From contig JAMYWO010000413.1 in NCBI GenBank assembly GCA_024220525.1, positions 1 through 29,635 on the forward strand: 29,635 nt of DNA. Direction: 5' to 3'. The notes beneath the pieces are model-generated. The model was not told the origin of the DNA and made no database searches. It was given only the letters and a program-made list of their open reading frames with translations. The number at the start of each line of letters is the position of its first letter. Positions within the stretch are counted from its first letter, which is position 1. This stretch comes from Cochliopodium minus (lineage: Eukaryota; Discosea; Himatismenida; Cochliopodiidae). A program made the position numbers and the translations under genes. Shown here one piece after another: positions 10,925 to 21,298 of this stretch.

Positions 10925-11026
10925 ATGAAATATATTTATGTTATAAAACGACCTGAAAAATATAAGAATCCCGGGAAAATTAAACTACCAATTTTCGAAG
11001 AATTTTTGAACACCATGAAGAGATAA
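10925..11026 (+). other. Short open frame of 33 codons, coding status doubtful
   Basis: Reads Met-Lys-Tyr-Ile-Tyr onward through PEKYKNPGKIKLPIFEEFL to a TAA at 11024-11026. The composition is more gene-like than the surroundings. Its ATG lies inside a sequence shared with an ankyrin intron, and its last codons run into the rearranged ankyrin fragment. It is more likely a leftover exon piece than a gene. Confidence 0.15.
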
Positions 11027-11095
11027 AATTATTGATAGAGAAAAAAGCAGTTTCTACCCTCTTTCAAATTCTTTTTGATTCTTTTCTCTCCTCTT
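11016..11095. repeat. Inverted plus direct fragments of ankyrin exon 1
   Basis: 11016-11049 is an exact 34-bp reverse complement of 18507-18540 (encoding EEIKLLIEKKA in the ankyrin gene). Right beside it, 11051-11095 matches 18650-18695 in direct orientation with small changes, including a one-base loss that shifts its frame. The trinucleotide GCA at the junction occurs at the matching edge of both sources (18507-18509 complement and 18647-18649). Confidence 0.85.
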
Positions 11096-11209
11096 CTCAA
11101 CTTTTGGATCCTGCTATAAATTCTCTTTTTGAGAAATTTGATTCAACATTTTTTTTTATTATTATTTATTGATTTTAATAATTAATTTAATTATTAATTG
11201 GAAGTATTT

Positions 11210-14200
11210 TTAATTCAAGATTTTTTTTTGTTTTTTTGATTTTGTTTTCTGAATCTTATTTGGAACAGGCTTTCTTTTCTTTGATGTATCATTCTTAGAT
11301 CCAATATTCTTGGTCATGAGATTTTCAAAATTTGTCTTTAATTTTTTGAATTCCCATTCATCTTTTGGTCTTTTTTGATGAATCTTCAAATAATTAATCA
11401 TTTCTTGTTTGCTGTACTCTTTATCCTCAGAGTAGTTGATCTCGAATTGTAAAAGCTCATAACTTCTATATTCTTCCCTTTCTTTTAGAGACACCATGTC
11501 ATTGGGACTAAGAAGAGAGTTTGTTCTTTCACAGATTATTTCCTGTTCTTGGGGAGATGATTCTAAAGCAAGGAGAGATCCATAAAAATCTATTTTCTCA
11601 TAAAATAAAGTTGATAAAGAAGGACCCAAGAATACTTTGAATTGGTTTCCACTCAAGGAATAAATTCCACCAAATTTGGAACAATTTTTTACAGCTTCTT
11701 TGTAGATTTCAGTTATATCTTGTTCTTTGAGTTCTTTGTTTTTTTTGAGCTTTTGGTTTTTCCATTTGCCAGGTTTGTGGGACAATGGCTTTTTACTCAA
11801 CATCAAATAAAAGCTATTCTCCAGTTGGAGGCCTTGAGATTTAAATTTGGTTTGAATAAAAATTAACAAAATGTTAAAAAGAAACATTTAAAGTTTAAAA
11901 GAATCGAATAAATAATTTACCATTCTTTTTTTTGATGTTAGAAAACTGATGATAAGTGTTTGCAATAGAGGAAGCAAGGGTAAGGTTTGAAATTGTAGAT
12001 TCTTCTGAGGTTGTTGCTCTTCTACCTTTGATTTGGATATCAAGACTACTAAGCTCTTCCAAATGGTTAAGAAAGACAAGTTTAACATCTAGCCCAGGAT
12101 AATTCTGACTATTAGGAACATAAAGAAAGAAAGGAAGAAGTTCTGTTGTTTCAGGGAAAAATTCTTTCTGACTCCAAGTGTTGTTCTTGCAAGATTTCAT
12201 ATTTATCATTATGTCTCTAAATTCATTTTTGGATTCTTCATCTTTCCAGACATTGATTCCCATAAAGATAGCTTCCAAAGGTAGTAACCCAGTTTCCTTC
12301 ATGTGGAAGAGAAAACTATTTGAAATTTCACCTCTAAGTAGTTCTTCAGTGAAGATAGAAACATCTCTACATTTGTACAAGAAAAGCCAACAATTTAATC
12401 TAATGAGAATGATTCTGTAGATATAGGGCTCAAAACTCTGGTCACTCCAATTAATTTCCAATTCTAAGAGCTTCTTAATGAGTCCCTGAAGTGTTCTATC
12501 TTCATGTAAGGTAAATGTTAAACTCCCAAACAAATAGAGAATCAGTTTAGAAGTTTCAAAGCCAGAAATCGGGCCACCTCTGTACAATTCTTCAAGCGAA
12601 AAAGTAGAGTTCAAAAAATAAGAGCCAACAAGATCGAAAAGGGACTTTCCAAGGAGATGAGCTTTTGGAAGAAGAGAAAAATTGCAAAAAATAGTCGCAA
12701 TAAACATCCAACAATCATTTCTAGAGAGAGGAAATGGTTGAATGGTGAGTCCTGAAAAACATTTGTAGATGTCCGAAATCAAAAGTTCATTTTGTTTTTC
12801 CATTTTCTCCAATTCTTTGATGTACTCCCTCAATATTTTGGGACTTCCATTAGTCCAGACTGCCCCGACAGTGGCAAGATGTTTTGAATTTACATCCTTC
12901 AAATTTTTGGGAAGCAAAGAAGAAATGAAAGAGAACTTAATTTTTTTTAAGAGAACCCATTTAATCATTCTGTCAGATCCAGTCTTTAATAGGCTGACGT
13001 CAGTGATGGTAAGTGGATTGAGTGCGGTATAAATATTGATCAAACTGGCTTCTGTCAAGTTTTTAAGCCCATCAGGATTGTCACCTATTTTATCGAATGT
13101 CTCGATCATCTTGCTCATTGCTGAAACATACTCACATAAATTTTGATTATTTTCATTTGTTTCTCCTTCCACATTGAAGAATAACTTGCTCATTTCGTCA
13201 AAAAGAAGAATGATAACAGGCTTTTCATTTCCCAGATGCTTTCTTTCTTTGAAATCAAAAAAACATAATTCTATCACTTGGGCAGTGTATCTAGGCATTA
13301 AAGAGTAAAAGAACTCATAAGTAATTTTCCATTGATATCTGGGAATACTCAAGAAATATCTGTGCCAGAAACAAAAATATTTAGCTTTTTAAAAAATAAT
13401 TTGATGTTTACAACAAAATTATTCTTGTGGAAGCATCCAACAAATATGATTCTTGATTGCCTTTGATTACTTTATTCAATCTATAATCTCCATTGTAATA
13501 AACTTGAAGGCAACAAATTGGAGAACGAAGTTTTTGAGAAAGTTTTGGATCCTTAAATCCAAACTTGTTTGATTTTTTTTTTATGGACTCCAAATAGATA
13601 TGATGCAAAAATGAAGTCCTTTTGCCAATAAATTAGTCCAATAATTTTAGAATAAAAAAAAGGGAAAAGTTACTTCCCATTCCCAGAAGCACTAGGCAAA
13701 GCGAAAATTTTTTTTCTTTCCTCCTTTGTATCTATATCTTCATTTTCCTTTATTGGTGCTGTTCTTTTTGAGAATGTATCCTCCATTTGACTAAATATAC
13801 CCTTTTTACCACTAAATTTATCAGATGTATTAGTAGAGATGCGCTCATGAAAGGGAAGGGGTTTATTCATGTCCTTTTTTATCATTTCACTCAGATAAGG
13901 AGATGTTTGAAACATCTTTCTGAAAAAGTTGAGAACTGAGTTTTTTTCCTGTTTCCAAATTGCTTAAATTTAATTTACAATTATAAAAATAATTATTAAA
14001 ATCTTTTCTATAGAAATTTTTACTATCTCTGATTTCTTTTTTGTCTTCCTCTGACAAACTATTATTATATTTGGACATGAAATCATCGTCAACATATGAA
14101 AAATCGAGGTTTTCAATAGAAGAGATCAAGTGTTTCTTCATTTGCTGATTAAAAAAATATTAATTAAGCCTAAATATTTTCATTTTAAAATTTACCAATG

Positions 14201-14405
14201 GAATGTCTTTCTTGATTATTTCTTCATATTTGAGAAAAATTATCAAATCCTTCAATCTGATTTGATAGACTAAATCAAATTTTTGGAGCATAGATTCTTT
14301 CAATGCTTTCAAATCCTCTATTTTTTCAAAACCTTCTTTTTTAAGATCTTCTATAATATCCCCTTCTAGTTCAAATTTTCTTAAAAAATCAACTAATTGT
14401 TCCAT
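11210..14405 (-). CDS. SAM-domain P-loop NTPase with a nuclease-like region (Crinkler/RHS-type), six exons
   Basis: Exons 14405-14196, 14144-13979, 13935-13674, 13618-13412, 13359-11921 and 11832-11210 (TAA) join in phase to 968 residues. Residues 1-70 fit a SAM protein-interaction domain (LVDFLRKFELEGDIIEDLK ... RLKDLIIFLKYEE). A Walker A motif, SASGNGKTSF, is created across an intron (Lys213, Thr214). Walker B is VIILLFDEMSKL (Asp336, Glu337), preceded by an R-x2-L-L-x2-L element. Near residues 690-730 a stretch FLYVPNSQNYPGLDVKLV followed by DIQIKGR (Asp706, Gln724-x-Lys726) resembles the PD-(D/E)xK-like nuclease of Crinkler/RHS (CR) proteins. The C-terminus is Lys/Arg-rich, nuclear-signal-like. 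NTPase assignment is firm, SAM likely, nuclease tentative. The 43-nt intron 13978-13936 was inferred to bridge a frame change. It starts 140 bp from the end of the tandem ankyrin gene. Confidence 0.8.
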
Positions 14406-14544
14406 TTTTTTTATTTTTTTTTTAAATTATCCGAAAAAAAAAACTTTAAGATTGAAAAATAAAGTTGAAAGCCATTGTCAGTAAAAAATTTCTTTCTGAA
14501 TTGATGCAAAAAAAAAAGTATTGATAAATTTTGACCAATTTATT

Positions 14545-17500
14545 TTATTTTTTGATTCTTTTTATGTTTCTTCCTTTTTTTTCTTTCTTTTCATCTCTCT
14601 TCTTTTCATTTTCCTCCAACTCTTTCAAAGAAACAGAAGAAGAAAACTCAACAATCATCAACAAAACAGGTTTTGGAACAAAAAAAAAAAACTTTTTCTT
14701 TTTGGATAAAACTTTGAGGGAAACAAAAAAATTGAAAATTTTTGTTCTAAACTCTTTCTCATAAAAATAATGTCTTTTTAGAGTCCAAACTGTTCCCTTT
14801 TCAAGAAATAATTCAACAACACTTTTCAACACATTAGAAATTTTGGAAGGATTTTTTTTTTCGTCAAAGTCTTGATCGTCATTCTGGTGAATTTGTAAGG
14901 CCGTTTTTCCATTCGCATTTTTATGAAGAGGATTTGCTTTGTTGGCAATTAGAAGTGCTTTATTTTAAATTAAAATAAAGTTTTAAATTAAAATATTAAA
15001 ATAATTGAAAAATAACAAAAATTAAAATATTTTAAAATAAAAAATAAGTTGTAAAATTAAAATATTAACTCTTTTTTTGTTTTAAATATTAAAATCTGTC
15101 ATTTGTTACCAACAATCTCACAAAATACATGATATTTGGGTGAGAGAGGGCCAATGCCATGCCTAGCCAAAAAATGAAAAACGTTTTCTTTTTCTCTTTG
15201 ATCTGGTAAAACATTAACAGAAGCCCCTGCACTCACCAAACAAAACAAGTTTTCCTAAATTTATTTTAAATCAAATAAAATAATAAATCAAATAAAATAA
15301 AAAATGAACAAAAAATTTTGAAAAAATAAAATAAAATACCAAAATAAGGGGATTGAGATCTGCACGATCTAACAAATAGAACATGCAAAATAGAGGAGGT
15401 AGACCATGTGAATTTGTTTGATTTACTTTGCAGCCTTTATCAATCAAATACTGGATCATTTGAGGCGTGCAGGTGTTGTTTTGGCAAAGAGAGTGTAGAG
15501 GAGAATTTATTTTTGATTCTGATTCTATGATTGTTTTATTTTCAATAAAAATCTTTATTATCTCCAATGATACCTTTTCATTTGAACATATTCTGTGAAG
15601 GCATCTTAAAATAGAAAAAAAAAAATTTTAATTTTCATCACAATAAACATTAAAACAAAAATAAAATATAAAAGATTGAAGATGACAAAATTAAAAAAAT
15701 TAATAATTTAAATAACTTTGGAAAAAAAAACAAAAATATTAAATGAATCTTGGAAAATAAATTGAAAAAAATATAAAAACATTGAAGATAACAAATTATA
15801 AATATTAAAAAAAATAACAAATAAAATAAATCATGTTAAAAATGATGGAAAAAAAAACAAAATAAAATGATTTAATAAAAATAAAAAATTTAAAAAAAAT
15901 AATTAAAATTAGTAAACATTGAGAAAATAAAAAAAAAAAAAAATTAAGAACAAAAATAAATGAGTAATAATTTTAAAATTGTGTTTACGATTCTCCTTTT
16001 GGAGAAGAAACCAATCTACTGAAACGAGCCTTGTTTTCAACAAAAATTTTGACAGCATCCAGACTCAAATACTTTGAACTGCACATTTTCTGAAAGGGAG
16101 TTTGTTTTGATAAATTTTCCAAATTAGGGTTTGCTTTATATTCAAAAAAAAGTTTCAAAGTTTCCATTTATTTCCCCTTATGAGGTTTGAATTTGAATAA
16201 GAAGTGAAAACCATTATATTTTTGTGAGGTAAGTGATAAATTGGGGTCTGCTTTTCTTTTCAAAAAAAACTAAAAGAAAATTTTTTTGAATGAATCACAA
16301 AATAAAAACAAATTTTAATTTAAAACTTTAATTTTTAATTTTAAAAACATAGTTTTTTGGTAAATAATAATTTTAAATTTTAATAAAATAAAATAATTTA
16401 AAGTTTTTAATACCAATAAATTTTTAATAAAACACAATTTAAAAAACAAAAAAAAAAATAAAACCCAATTTTTTGGTAAATGATAATAAAATAATTTGAA
16501 ATTAAATAGTAAAAAATAAAAATAATTAGAAATTAAAATCAAACCTTGATGGTATCATAACGAGATTCCTTTGACAAATTTAAAATCAAAGGAGAAGATC
16601 CATGAGTATCTTTTTCATTGAGTAACCTCGCGTCAGCAAAAAACATGGTAGAAGGATCATATTTTCTATTGTAGCACAGAATATGGGCTGCATTGGAAGA
16701 ATTTTTGTTTTTGAGATGAGGATTGGCTTTGTGTTCAATCATCACTTTCAACAAATCGTTATTTACTTTCGAGTTTCTGCAGAGAATGTGAAAAGGTGAT
16801 TCTCCGCCAGACTTTGTGTTAATCATTTTTAGATCAATCTTTTTGAGAAGCAATTCCAATTTCTCGAGTGTGATCTTTCCATATAAAAAAGTTCATATGA
16901 AAAGTTGTTTTTTTAAATAAAATTAAACCAAAAAATAAGAAATTTCAAAAAAAAAAAAAAATGATTTTGTTCTCATTTTAATAATGAAATTTATTAAAAA
17001 AAAATAAATTAAATTTATTTTAAAATTTTTTCAAAAAATATTCAAAAAAATATACATTAGTTTTAGTTTAAAAATTATTTGAATGAAGAAATAATGATAA
17101 AAAAAATTTTAGAATTAAATTAAAAAAAAATAAAAAGATGGAAAGAACAATTAAAATTAAACAATTTAAAAAAATTGATAAGAAAAGAATAAGATGAAAA
17201 GAATTAAATGAAAAAAAAAATAATAAAATAATATTTCCAAAAACAAAAATGATTTTGTTCTCAAATGAAATTTATCTTAAATTTAAAAAAAGTTGATAAA
17301 TCTCCAAAAACAAATCTAATTTAAAATGCAAAAAATAAAAAAATTGTTAACATGATCACTTTTACACAAAAAGTGAAGAGGAGTAAATCCACGATAGTCT
17401 TTAGAGTGAGGATCTGCTTTTTTCTCAAGTAAATACTCCAAAATTTCGACAGAAGCGGAATTGGAGAGAGAAAGATGGAGAAGTGTTGTTTTGTTTTTCT

Positions 17501-18800
17501 CCTCTTCAAATTTGAGGTTGGCTTTTTGATCAACCAAATACTTTACAACTTTCAACTTGGGATTTTCGTTACTGATGTAAAGAGAAAGAGGAATCTTTCC
17601 TTCTTCGTTCATCAAATTTTTGGAGATTTCATCTTTGAAATGAGACAACATTTCCATTGCCACGTTTTCGTTCTTACAGAGATAATGGAGGACCGTTTCT
17701 TTTTCAGAGGTGACGATCTTCACATCAGGTTTTTGTTCCATCAATAAATTGAACATTTCGGAGTTGATACTTTTGTTTTTGCACAAAAGTAAAAAGGGGG
17801 TGAGATTGTTTTTAAGTTTTTGATTGATATCGCACTTTTTGTCCAAAAAAATCTTTAAAACATCCATTTTCAAATTCTTGTGTTTGCAATAATGGAAAAA
17901 AGGGGTAATGCAACGATACTCAGAACTCAGGATATCCACTCCTCTTTCTATCATCAACTCCAACATTTCTCTCGTAAAATTGGGATTGGAGCAAAGAGAA
18001 TGAAATGGAGTGTTATTGTGAAGAATGTTGCTTGGATCTGCTTTATGATGCAAAAAGAATTTGATAGATTCCAAATCCACCAACTTATTCTTGCAAAAAG
18101 TTTGGAAGGATGCATGGGAATTCTTGCTTGGATCTGCGTTATGCTCCAACATCATTTTTATCACTTCCCAACTTTCTCCGGTGCAAGCATTCTCGAATGT
18201 AGTCAATCCTTCATGTTCATCATAGTGATTGGGATCTGCTTTATTGGTCAACAATATTTTTATTCTTTCATCTATTATTCTTTTATCCTTTATTTCCGAG
18301 AACAATTCCTGTCTCAAAGATTGAAATAACAAATCATAATCTATTTTCTCAATTTCGTCATCTCCAAAACCTATGCTGATCAATATTTTAAAATTTGTTG
18401 TGGCTTTTTTCTCCAGCAAATATTCGATTATTTCAGCCGATATAGTTTTGTTGGATATGGCAGTATAAAGAGGATATTCAATTGCTTCGTCAAATTCATT
18501 GAGAGATGCTTTTTTCTCTATCAATAATTTTATCTCTTCAAATCTTTCATTCACAGTATCCAATGAAAGGAGATTATTGAGAACCGTATTATCTTCATCA
18601 TCTTTCATATTGAGATATTCTATTGATTTGTTGACCATCTCCAACTGCATTTCTACCCTCTTTTCCAATTCTTTTTGATTCTTTTCTCTCCTCTTATTTC
18701 TTGAATTCTCTTCCTCTTCATCAATTTCAATACTATTATCCTCATCTTCTATTGATTCTTCAAAATAAAATTGATCTTCTGAATCATTATCATCTTTCAT
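14545..18800 (-). CDS. Long ankyrin-repeat protein with a C-terminal W/H/PK module; carries an in-frame stop
   Basis: Exons 18800-17352, 16874-16545, 16269-15989, 15604-15340, 15254-15110 and 14957-14545 (TAA) join in phase to 960 codons before the final stop. The N-terminus (1-75) is acidic then coiled-coil. About twenty degenerate ankyrin repeats follow (recurring LLxxKADPN, TPFHxLCKN and LExLxLLIEKKA patterns), and the repeat register is kept over every junction. Residues 881-930 form the same W-T-x3-H ... V-P-K-P-V module found at the end of the two RCC1 proteins; the tail is Lys-rich. Codon 627 is TAA (16170-16168), so translation as read would give only 626 residues. The first intron uses an unusual GTTAAC donor and is 477 nt long. 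Ankyrin arrays are protein-binding scaffolds; the partner is unknown. Confidence 0.8.
15605..15988 (-). other. Long AT-rich intron of the ankyrin gene
   Basis: 384 nt between exons 3 and 4, made of A-rich runs on the plus strand. No open frame, repeat array or RNA gene is seen. It is the same in the truncated copy (10044-10427). Confidence 0.7.
16168..16170 (-). other. In-frame TAA inside ankyrin exon 3
   Basis: The frame runs HKGK-TAA-METLKLFF. Aligned with sister repeats such as CKHKNLKMDVLKIF, the stop takes the place of an ordinary residue just before the helix. It is shared by the truncated copy at 10607-10609. TAA ends other genes in this window, so it should be a true stop. Confidence 0.85.
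16875..17351 (-). other. First intron of the ankyrin gene, 477 nt, GTTAAC donor
   Basis: The longest intron in the window. The donor GTTAAC is weaker than the usual GTAAAN, but joining here gives LCKSDH-ITLEKLELLLKK, a perfect ankyrin register. It contains a sequence around 17221-17270 that recurs at 10880-10930 and partly at 16951-16990. No exon or RNA gene is visible. Confidence 0.6.
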
Positions 18801-19095
18801 CTTTTTTTTGTTGAAATATAAAATGGGAATAATTTCAAATTATTGGAAAACAAAGTTAATTTGAAAATTTGTTTTGTGATTAGAGTTGTTTCTGAAAGAA
18901 GGTTAACAAAGGTAAATTTTGAATCAATTTTTAATTTAGTAATAAATAAGAGGAAGTTTTAATTGAAAAATAAGTGAAATTCTTTGAATGTATTTTTCAA
19001 GGAAGGCAATAAAGCATGCATAAATTAAAATTTGCTGAAAGAGATCTTTTTAATAGGAAGAAATAAAATAAAAATAAAAAAAAATTCAAGCAAAA

Positions 19096-19821
19096 ATGAA
19101 GAAAACTTTAATATTGATTGCGATTTTGTTTTATATATGCACGAACGGCCAATTATTCTATAATTTCCAAAGATTTGAGAATAATGAATGCGAAAAAGAT
19201 TTTTTGACCCAATATTCAAGACAAATAGGGTATTGTGGACTAAGTGATAATGGTTTTTATGAAAAATACACATGTAGCCCAGGATCTGATATAACAAAAG
19301 TTGTATGCACAGATTCTGTATGCTCAAATTGTACTGAACAAATCATTGCAACATCTTCTCAAGTGGGAAATTGTATAGGATATAATGGTTATTATGCTTT
19401 GATTTCATGCGATTCCCAAGTTCCAGATTTGATGGAAACAAAAGCATTTTATGAATATAATACAACTGATAGTGGAAGTTGCAATGATTCTTCTCCTTAT
19501 ATCGTGGAAAGATTTGCACTAGAAAAATGTGTTCAAGTTTCGGGAAATTCTTCTATGAAATATACATGCCCAGATAATACTGCAAAATATTTTACTTATT
19601 ATGATCAATATTGTGGTGTGGTAAAATACCTTTTATTCAACGAAATAAACTTTAATTTTCTTTTTAAATTTCAGCAAAGCAATATCAATCCAACCACCAA
19701 TGGTTGCTCAAATACTTCCAATCCTTTTAAATTGGGGAAATGTAGTGATGCTTCATTCATTAATGTTAGTGTCATCCTTCTATTTTCAATCATCTTTGCT
19801 GTTATCAATAATATTATTTAA
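19096..19821 (+). CDS. Cysteine-rich secreted or surface protein, two exons
   Basis: Exons 19096-19620 and 19675-19821 (TAA) join in phase to 223 residues. The start is clear: MKKTLILIAILFYICTNG is a strong signal peptide with cleavage likely near residue 19. The mature part carries more than ten cysteines in pairs (for example VCTDSVCSNC) and several N-glycosylation sites (NCT, NTT, NDS, NSS, NTS, NVS), as expected for a disulfide-bonded extracellular protein. The last 20 residues are hydrophobic (VSVILLFSIIFAVI), which fits a GPI-attachment signal or a single membrane anchor. The 54-nt intron is a multiple of three and has no stop, so an unspliced message would insert 18 hydrophobic residues. 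No family is recognised. It is divergent from the ankyrin gene across 295 bp. Confidence 0.8.
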   Translation: MKKTLILIAILFYICTNGQLFYNFQRFENNECEKDFLTQYSRQIGYCGLSDNGFYEKYTCSPGSDITKVVCTDSVCSNCTEQIIATSSQVGNCIGYNGYYALISCDSQVPDLMETKAFYEYNTTDSGSCNDSSPYIVERFALEKCVQVSGNSSMKYTCPDNTAKYFTYYDQYCGVVKYLLFNEINFNFLFKFQQSNINPTTNGCSNTSNPFKLGKCSDASFINVSVILLFSIIFAVINNII

Positions 19822-20026
19822 ATCATTGTTTAAAACAAATTAAAAACATTATAAAAATATGAGAAAAATTATATTTGATATAAATTCCTTTCTTTTTCAT
19901 ATAACCTCCAAAGATATCAAAACCTCATAATTATATATATTACTTCACTTGTTAAAAAGTAAATCTTAATGTGAAATAAAAAAAAAATTGTTTTTAAATA
20001 TTTAATAATACACTTCTCAATACAAT

Positions 20027-21298
20027 TTAAAATGTTATTATGTTCATCAATGATAAACATCCTTTCGTGTTCAAATCCAACAATTTGGGGCAAGAAAGAG
20101 ATAAATAAGTGAGATTATCCCAATCAGTGAGTGTCAATCTCTCGATAGATTTGGAAAAGATAGAAAGAACGATGATGGATGGAATTTTTAGTTTTAATCT
20201 GGTGAGAGTGTTGATGAAAGAGAGGGAATTGACACCCTTATTAGTGACTCTTGCATTTTCGGATAAGATGATGGTTATGGACTGAAGTTTTTTAGAAAAT
20301 TTGCTGATGAGATCACAACATTCATCGGTGAGGCTATCGCAGAATTGGATATCGAGATATAAGAGATCAGAAAGAAATTGAAGCTTAGAAAATAAATAAT
20401 CAGTGATGAAGGAAGACCTATGCAAGGATAGAGCCTCCAATTTTTTGCATCCCTCCATCACGATCGACATATCGTTATCACAGACAAAAGGGCAGCTGAT
20501 AGCCAAAGTTACCAAATTCTTGCAATGATTGGCCAAAGAAGCCGCCAAATCTTCCAATGATCCTTTCCACACTTGATTTCCTTTGAGATCTAACATGAGG
20601 ATCTTCAAATTTTCTAGTTTCAGGATGATTGATTTGGCTTGGGTGAGGGAGATCAATTTCAATTTCCTCAGTGATTTACTTTCAAAATATAATTCGTTCA
20701 ATGATGCAGGTGGATTATATAACTCCAATGAATACAATGAATGAGAGTTCATTACGAAATCATAAAGCGCCTTGGGTGAGATATTCATATCATTATTTTT
20801 TAATCTCATCTTTATAGACTCCAAGTAAGGGAATGATTGCAAAAACCAGCCCATTATTGCATCATCTAGACTACTGTCAAAAAAAAAAAATAGTCAATAG
20901 GATAAAAAAGGTGAAAAAGAAAATTTTTTTTCTTACTAATATCCTATCAACACTATTTTCCTCAGATGCAATTTATAGATTCCAAGGATCTGCTTGAGAT
21001 AATCATTTGATATCTTCTCCTTTGCGTTGATTATCATTTTCAATTTTTTGTTCTTTGTTGTGACCAGTTTTTGCTCTATTTTATGAATATACTCTACATT
21101 TTCGTTCTGTGATGTTTTCACTTTCTTTGATGAATTTTGTTTTTGATTATTCAGAATTCTTTTTGATGATTTCATTATTTCATCTGCTTTGAATAGCAGG
21201 TTATTTTTTTGGATGATATCTTGAAGCAACTGTGTCCTTATATCATTATTTTTATTATCATCAGACTTATTGTTGCTTATAATGTTGGATAGATTCAT
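20027..21298 (-). CDS. Leucine-rich-repeat protein (AMN1/FBXL-like repeats), two exons
   Basis: Exons 21298-20937 and 20873-20027 (TAA) join in phase to 402 residues. Residues 1-100 are polar and coiled-coil-like (Asn/Lys-rich), with no F-box that I can see. From about residue 105 onward there are roughly ten leucine-rich repeats of the cysteine-containing type: LRKIVLIGYYSLDD, LRKLKLISLTQA, LVTLAISCPFVCD, LEALSLHRSSFITD, LLYLDIQFCDSLTDECCDLI and LTYLSLSCPKLLDL. The spacing of C/S-x-x-L-T-D is typical of AMN1 and FBXL proteins, which bind substrates. Without an F-box the protein could be a general scaffold. It is convergent with the cysteine-rich gene (205 bp apart). Confidence 0.85.

Larger units (their letters stand above)
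10709..11209. other. Rearranged junction between the truncated ankyrin copy and the NTPase gene
   Basis: About 500 bp without a clear gene. 10742-10870 is AT-rich and loosely resembles the intron right of ankyrin exon 3 (16303-16450). 10870-10930 resembles part of the long ankyrin intron (17215-17272; shared phrase around ATATTTCCAAAAACAAAAA). 10925-11026 is a short plus-strand open frame, and 11016-11095 is built from two pieces of ankyrin exon 1. The region reads as debris of a deleted or inverted ankyrin 5' half. Confidence 0.6.
14535..16302. repeat. Segmental duplication, copy B (direct repeat of 8974-10741)
   Basis: Partner of 8974-10741 at +5561 bp. This copy is inside the intact-length ankyrin gene and keeps the consensus Ala codon (G at 16250), so it looks closer to the ancestral state. 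Its right edge falls in the intron 33 bases beyond exon 3. Its left edge is preceded by a short similarity (14489-14502) to the 3' end of the RCC1 gene at 8923-8936. Confidence 0.95.

Noticed and set aside
13887-13978. Continuous NTPase reading through LNLSNLETGKK to a stop
   Set aside because: It ends before the Walker A region. Removing 13978-13936 (GTAAAT...CTCAG) restores one frame into SASGNGKT, though transcripts are needed to prove it.
8974-16302. Composite transposon with terminal inverted repeats
   Set aside because: The flanking copies are direct, consist of ankyrin exons and introns, and show no terminal inverted repeats, target-site duplication or transposase.
17880-18329. Plus-strand 149-codon open frame
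   Set aside because: Antisense shadow of the ankyrin repeats, with no splice or domain support.
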